The notes beneath the pieces were generated by a model, which ran no database searches, had not been told where the DNA came from, and saw only the letters and a list, made by a program, of their open reading frames with translations. DNA of 53,568 nt from Candidatus Altimarinota bacterium (GTDB taxonomy: Bacteria; Patescibacteriota; Gracilibacteria; BD1-5; UBA6164), in contig JAQTXG010000008.1 in NCBI GenBank assembly GCA_028688895.1, positions 1 to 53,568 on the forward strand. Direction: 5' to 3'. A program made the translations under genes and the position numbers. Positions within the stretch are counted from its first letter, which is position 1. Each line of letters begins with the position of its first letter. Positions 50,374 through 53,568 of the stretch are shown in pieces.

Positions 50374-50540
50374 GTGTGTTACTTGTCTTTCATACTTTTG
50401 AGGCCAAAAGTATGGCAAAAGCCTTAGGGGGGAGAAATTCCAACTGGCTGTATTCTGTTGTTTCTACACGCGGCTCATCGCAGTCCTCCCCCCTAAGACC
50501 CCCGTCTTTTTAATATGTATTTTTTGGTTAGTTGTTTTGT
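50374..50540. repeat. A element, copy 3
   Basis: Almost identical to copy 2 over about 150 bases (TGTGTTACTTG to TTTTTAATATG), with CCTTAGGGGGGAG and CTCCCCCCTAAG as the hairpin ends. It is preceded by TGTTTTATTGTTTTTCGTTT and followed by a pure (TTTAG) array. Confidence 0.85.
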
Positions 50541-50544
50541 GTTT

Positions 50545-50635
50545 AGTTTAGTTTAGTTTAGTTTAGTTTAGTTTAGTTTAGTTTAGTTTAGTTTAGTTTA
50601 GTTTAGTTTAGTTTAATTTAGTTTAGTTTAGTTTT
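50545..50635. repeat. (TTTAG)n tandem array
   Basis: About seventeen copies of the pentamer TTTAG with one variant (TTTAA). It extends the right end of A copy 3 (GTTTTGTGTTTAGTTTAG). Five-base units shift every frame and contain TAG, so no gene can cross it. Confidence 0.9.
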
Positions 50636-50737
50636 TTATACTTAATGTATTTTTTTATTTTTAGTTTTGTAAATATTCTGAATTATCATAACCGTGTGAT
50701 ACAAATTCAGAATTATACATACTATCATTTTTTATTC

Positions 50738-50860
50738 TTTCTCCCTTTTCCAAAGGGAGTACCCGAAGGGGGAGGGATTAGAAAAATATACCACATTATT
50801 TCCTTAACTTAATGGTATTAACCTAAGACCCCCGTCTTTTTAATATGTATTTTTTGGTTA
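50738..50860. repeat. Partial E element joined to an A right end
   Basis: TTCTCCCTTTTCCAAAGGGA, GTACCCGAAGGGGGAGGGA, TTAGAAAAATATACC, CTTAACTTAATGG (the right terminal repeat of E), then CCTAAGACCCCCGTCTTTTT (the right part of A). It looks like another E-in-A nesting of which the left A part is lost. It ends near the heptamer array. Confidence 0.75.
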
Positions 50861-50886
50861 ATTGTTTAGTGTTTAGTTATTAGTTA

Positions 50887-50927
50887 TTATTCATTATTCA
50901 TTATTCATTATTCATTATTCATTATTA
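50887..50927. repeat. Heptamer array (TTATTCA)n
   Basis: Five to six copies of TTATTCA. On the minus strand it gives tsaE its last codons MNNE and its TAA stop (50908). The same array ends the gene at 6238. Confidence 0.88.
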
Positions 50928-51309
50928 TCTCGATTTCTCTTTCGTCTTCTTTTTGTGTTTTTTTGAGAGATATAGTTATGTCTGGTTTGTAGTAGTTTTC
51001 TAGTATTTCTGGCCATTCTATTATTATGACTCAGTTGTTGTTATCTAGTATATCCTCTCATCAGATAGCAAAAAATTCATCATATGATTTGAGTCTGTAT
51101 AGGTCGAAGTGATATACATCATCGTATTTGTTATAATATGTGTATGTAGGAGATGTAATATGGTTGGGAATATTTAGAATATTGTTTATTATGTGTTTTG
51201 TAATAGTAGTTTTTCATGCTCATAAATCCCCTTTTAAGAACACTAAACAAGGCTTTGATATATCTATTTTAAGAGATCATATATTATTTATAGAATATTT
51301 TTTAATCAT
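50908..51309 (-). CDS. tsaE: TsaE, tRNA t6A biosynthesis ATPase
   Basis: 133 residues. TsaE is the ATPase of the TsaB/TsaC/TsaD machinery that makes t6A at tRNA position 37. Walker A LKGDLGAGKTT at 25-35 (two Gly as UGA), SPTYTYYNKYDDVYHFDLYR, then LKSYDEFFAIGGEDILDNNN and IIIEWPEILE, all conserved. The start is ATG at 51309. The C-terminus MNNE comes from the heptamer array; the native end appears lost or replaced by the repeat. Confidence 0.93.
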
Positions 51310-51399
51310 AACAAGTAAAAAAGTAGGTAAAAATTTGCTAAATAAGATTTTTTGGTATATAATTAATTCATAGATTTATAAATTAATTTAAATAATATT

Positions 51400-51750
51400 A
51401 TGCAAACTTTAATAGAAGTAAATAAAAAAGAAGAAAATGGTGTAAGTATTTTCGAATTCACTGGTGAATTGGATGAAACCAATGCAGATAAAACTTTCAA
51501 AACTATATATGATGATATAGGTCAATTTGAAGGTAAAAAAATTCTTTTTAATCTAAGTGGGTTAAAATATATAAATTCTAAATCTATCGGTTATATAGCA
51601 GATGTATTTTCTAATATAGAAGATGCTGATGGTAAGATGTATATATCTAATTGTTCTGACTGAGTAAAAGACATATTGGAACTTGTAGGTATTACAACTA
51701 TTATACCAACTGTAGATACTGAAAAAGAAGCTGTAAGTGCAATGGGTTAA
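51400..51750 (+). CDS. STAS-domain protein (anti-sigma factor antagonist-like)
   Basis: 116 residues: VSIFEFTGELDETNADKTFK, KILFNLSGLKYINSKSIGYI with the SpoIIAA-type serine in NSKSIGY, DADGKMYISNCSDGVKDILE, LVGITTIIPTVDTEKEAVSA. STAS proteins act as phospho-switched partners of anti-sigma kinases; the partner is not in the window. Divergent from tsaE. One UGA (SDG) is in frame and read as Gly. Confidence 0.88.
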
Positions 51751-51772
51751 TTAGCCTTGACTCAAAAATATT

Positions 51773-51798
51773 GATAATCGTGAGATTATCTTTTTTTT
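51773..51798 (+). terminator. Rho-independent terminator
   Basis: GATAATC pairs with GATTATC around GTGA, followed by TTTTTTTT, 22 bases after the STAS gene. Confidence 0.85.
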
Positions 51799-52105
51799 GT
51801 GCAACTTTATTTATACAATAATAAAATAACAATTTTACTTTGTATTTTTATATAACCGTACTTATATAAAATAAAATTTATGCAACATAATTATTTATAG
51901 AATTATTTTTTTTAAATTGTCTATTATCTATAATTATATAACTTTAATTATACAAAATATAATTACTTAACTATATATTTACACTTTTGTAATACTATAA
52001 ATATATAAAACAATACTTTATATACTATTTATTCTTAATTATTATTTTTGTATATCTTTACTTATGCATAAATAATATTATATAAATTTATATAAATCTG
52101 ATATA
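51799..52105. other. Gene-free AT-rich stretch
   Basis: About 300 bases with hardly any G or C, many TATAAT-like words and no open frame of note on either strand. No DnaA-box cluster, tandem repeat or RNA-like GC island is seen. It may simply hold promoters for the flanking genes. Confidence 0.6.
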
Positions 52106-52156
52106 AAAAAATAGATAACTATACTATTACAATTATAACATAGTTATCTTTTTATA
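52106..52156. terminator. Hairpin at the end of the glycosyltransferase gene
   Basis: AGATAACTAT is repeated inverted as ATAGTTATCT with a long 22-base loop, followed by a T-run on the plus strand and an A-run on the other. The glycosyltransferase stop (52166) is just beyond it. Confidence 0.55.
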
Positions 52157-52165
52157 TTTTAGCAT

Positions 52166-53269
52166 TTATTTTTTGTCATTATATACCAATCCATTTAATT
52201 TAATCTCAAAATTGCTTAGTGAAAAATCTGCGGCTCTTTTTTCACAATCATCTCTCATAGATAAACATATATCTGGTGATAAATAATTCACTGCTTTGAT
52301 TATTTCATCTATATCGGTTCAGTCTTGAATCAATATTCAAGTTTTTTTATCTATGATTGTTTCTTTTAATCATCATTCATTTACTCACAAAACTGGTTTT
52401 CATGCAGACATACTTTCTACTGGACTCATTCAAAAATCTTCATCTACAGGTATATAGATACTAGCTATACATTTACCTATATAATCTGTAAATCATACAT
52501 TTCATGGTAAAGTGATAAATTGTATGTTTTTGTATCACTCAGCTATATCAAATATCTCATTTTTTTGTGGATCATTTTCTCAATATATAACAATCAGCTT
52601 TTTATCTGGCATCTGCTTAAATGCTTCTACTATTTTATCTACTCTCTTTGCATGACTCAGTCTAGCAAATGATAAATAATAATCTCACTGATTTATATAC
52701 TTGAATTGTGATAAATCAACTGGAGGATACAATACAACTGAATCTATTCCTAAAAACTTTTTAATTCTATTTTTTGTATTAATAGAGTTGGTTAAAATTA
52801 AATCCATTTTTGATATATCGTACTCATACATTTTTTTAAAAATATATGTGAGTATATTAAAAAATGGCTTTAATACTAGAGGTACTTTTTTATAGTAGAC
52901 ATCTTTTAAATCATATAAATATCTAGGTGGAGTATGACAATAATAGATTTTTTTAGTATCTTGTCTACAATTTCTTACTGCACTAATAGAGTCTCCAGAA
53001 AATATTACGGTATCATATTGTTTCAAAAAACTAGTATTGAATAAAAATCACCATTTGAGTTTTATATGCCTGAATCATTTTTTAAATATCTCACTTGATA
53101 CAGAAATCATCTTTCATTTGAATCATTCTTTTCTCAAATCAAAACTTCATTTACTAAAAAATCCAGATGCTAAATCTGCATCTAGTGATTTTGCCATCAT
53201 TAGAATCAGTCTCTCTCATCATCATTTGTATAAAAAAGTATCATGTAATATAATTGTTTTGTTTTTCAT
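52166..53269 (-). CDS. GT4 family glycosyltransferase
   Basis: 367 residues. N-terminal Rossmann part with LHDTFLYKGGGERLILMMAK (the GGG is three UGA codons in a row), YYCHTPPRYLYDLKDVYYKK, LILTNSINTKNRIKKFLGID, VLYPPVDLSQFKYINQGDYY, then the C-terminal donor-binding part: ARLSHAKRVDKIVEAFKQMP, YGENDPQKNEIFDIAEGYKN, EDFGMSPVESMSAGKPVLGV (EFGMSP-ES.. motif) and KTGILI. Typical of GT4 retaining transferases that build cell-surface glycans from nucleotide sugars. Probably linked to the sugar-transferase at 48429. Confidence 0.93.
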
Positions 53270-53382
53270 TTTTATAAATATTTGTTAATTTGGTTAAGGA
53301 AAAGTAAAAAACTCACTTCTAGAAAAAATATTATGTTTTACTGTTTCATTAGTGTATATAGTTTTGATTTTTCGTCAATATA

Positions 53383-53402
53383 AAAGAGTCTATAGACTCT
53401 TT
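53383..53402. terminator. Small palindrome, possible terminator
   Basis: AAAGAGTCTATAGACTCTTT is a perfect palindrome. It has no long T-run. It lies upstream of the glycosyltransferase gene. Weak as a terminator. Confidence 0.4.
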
Positions 53403-53447
53403 ATTTGCTTGTGTTGGGCATAATCTAAATTTTGGTGGAGTATTTTT

Positions 53448-53520
53448 CTAATCCCTCCCCCTGCGGGTATACCCCAAGAGTACTTCCTTCGGGGCGCTCC
53501 CTTTTAAAAAGGGAGAAATT
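53448..53520. repeat. E-type dispersed repeat, variant
   Basis: TAATCCCTCCCCCTGCGGGT as in the full elements, then a longer middle (ACCCCAAGAGTACTTCCTTC, GGGGC) and the stem CTCCCTTTT/AAAAAGGGAG. It ends the window-side intergenic region; only about 50 bases follow, so the other end of the element may lie outside. Confidence 0.75.
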
Positions 53521-53568
53521 TTATAAGTGCAATTTTATAGTTTTTAAAACGTCATTAATATTATTTTT

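Noticed and set aside
50545-50635. (TTTAG)n array as a telomere-like or CRISPR-like structure
   Set aside because: The units are five bases without spacers, and the array is internal and adjacent to other drifted A-element tails; it looks like slippage expansion.
51799-52105. AT-rich gene-free stretch as replication origin
   Set aside because: No repeated DnaA boxes, no GC-rich flank and no replication genes; AT-richness is the norm here.

Overview
The window reads coherently only if UGA is translated as glycine (genetic code 25). With TAA and TAG as the only stops, more than fifty full-length genes appear, and UGA falls exactly where families need glycine: Walker A loops of MoxR, RecF, TsaE and a DExx helicase, the MATE signature, and a GGGERL loop written as three UGA codons in a row. 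Together with very low G+C, many short genes and almost no Shine-Dalgarno sequences, this points to a Candidate Phyla Radiation bacterium of the Absconditabacteria (SR1) / Gracilibacteria group. All coordinates below assume code 25.

Layout. 0.2-1.6 kb: a MATE exporter. 2.3-9.8 kb (minus strand): a complete Bat-type (aerotolerance) cluster, BatD-like, MoxR, DUF58, DUF4381-like, BatA, BatB and a TPR protein, interrupted between genes by dispersed repeats. 9.9-21.4 kb: small housekeeping and envelope genes (alpha/beta hydrolase, HD hydrolase, lipoproteins, SanA-like DUF218 protein, pentapeptide-repeat protein, YidD, MFS carrier, Kazal-domain protein) and a remnant of a prolyl-tRNA deacylase. 21.6-22.5 kb: an SRPBCC protein and a DUF2200 protein. 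22.5-30.2 kb: a probable defence island, with a NERD nuclease, an HNH-like protein, a RelA/SpoT synthetase, a two-gene Hachiman-like system (HamA nuclease and HamB helicase) and a membrane-anchored PD-(D/E)XK-like protein, ending at tRNA-Cys. 30.5-39.7 kb: lipoprotein, GatC, RecF, a surface protein, an orphan AbiEi-like protein, an M23 peptidase fusion, an aminotransferase and a HicBA toxin-antitoxin pair. 39.8-45.9 kb: an RND exporter with its membrane-fusion lipoprotein and an ArsR-type regulator with an operator-like dyad. 46-53.3 kb: YmdB-like phosphoesterase, membrane protein, sugar-phosphate transferase, TsaE, STAS protein and a GT4 glycosyltransferase.

Besides the genes, the window carries several families of short non-autonomous repeats: a MITE-like element (E) with terminal inverted repeats and GC-rich stems; a longer hairpin-ended element (A) into which E has inserted; a small palindrome (P), one copy of which lies in frame inside the RND exporter gene, like the protein-coding palindromic elements of Rickettsia; and several tandem arrays, one of which supplies stop codons to two genes. 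The nested E-in-A insertions, the in-frame P element and the Hachiman-like island are the most notable observations.
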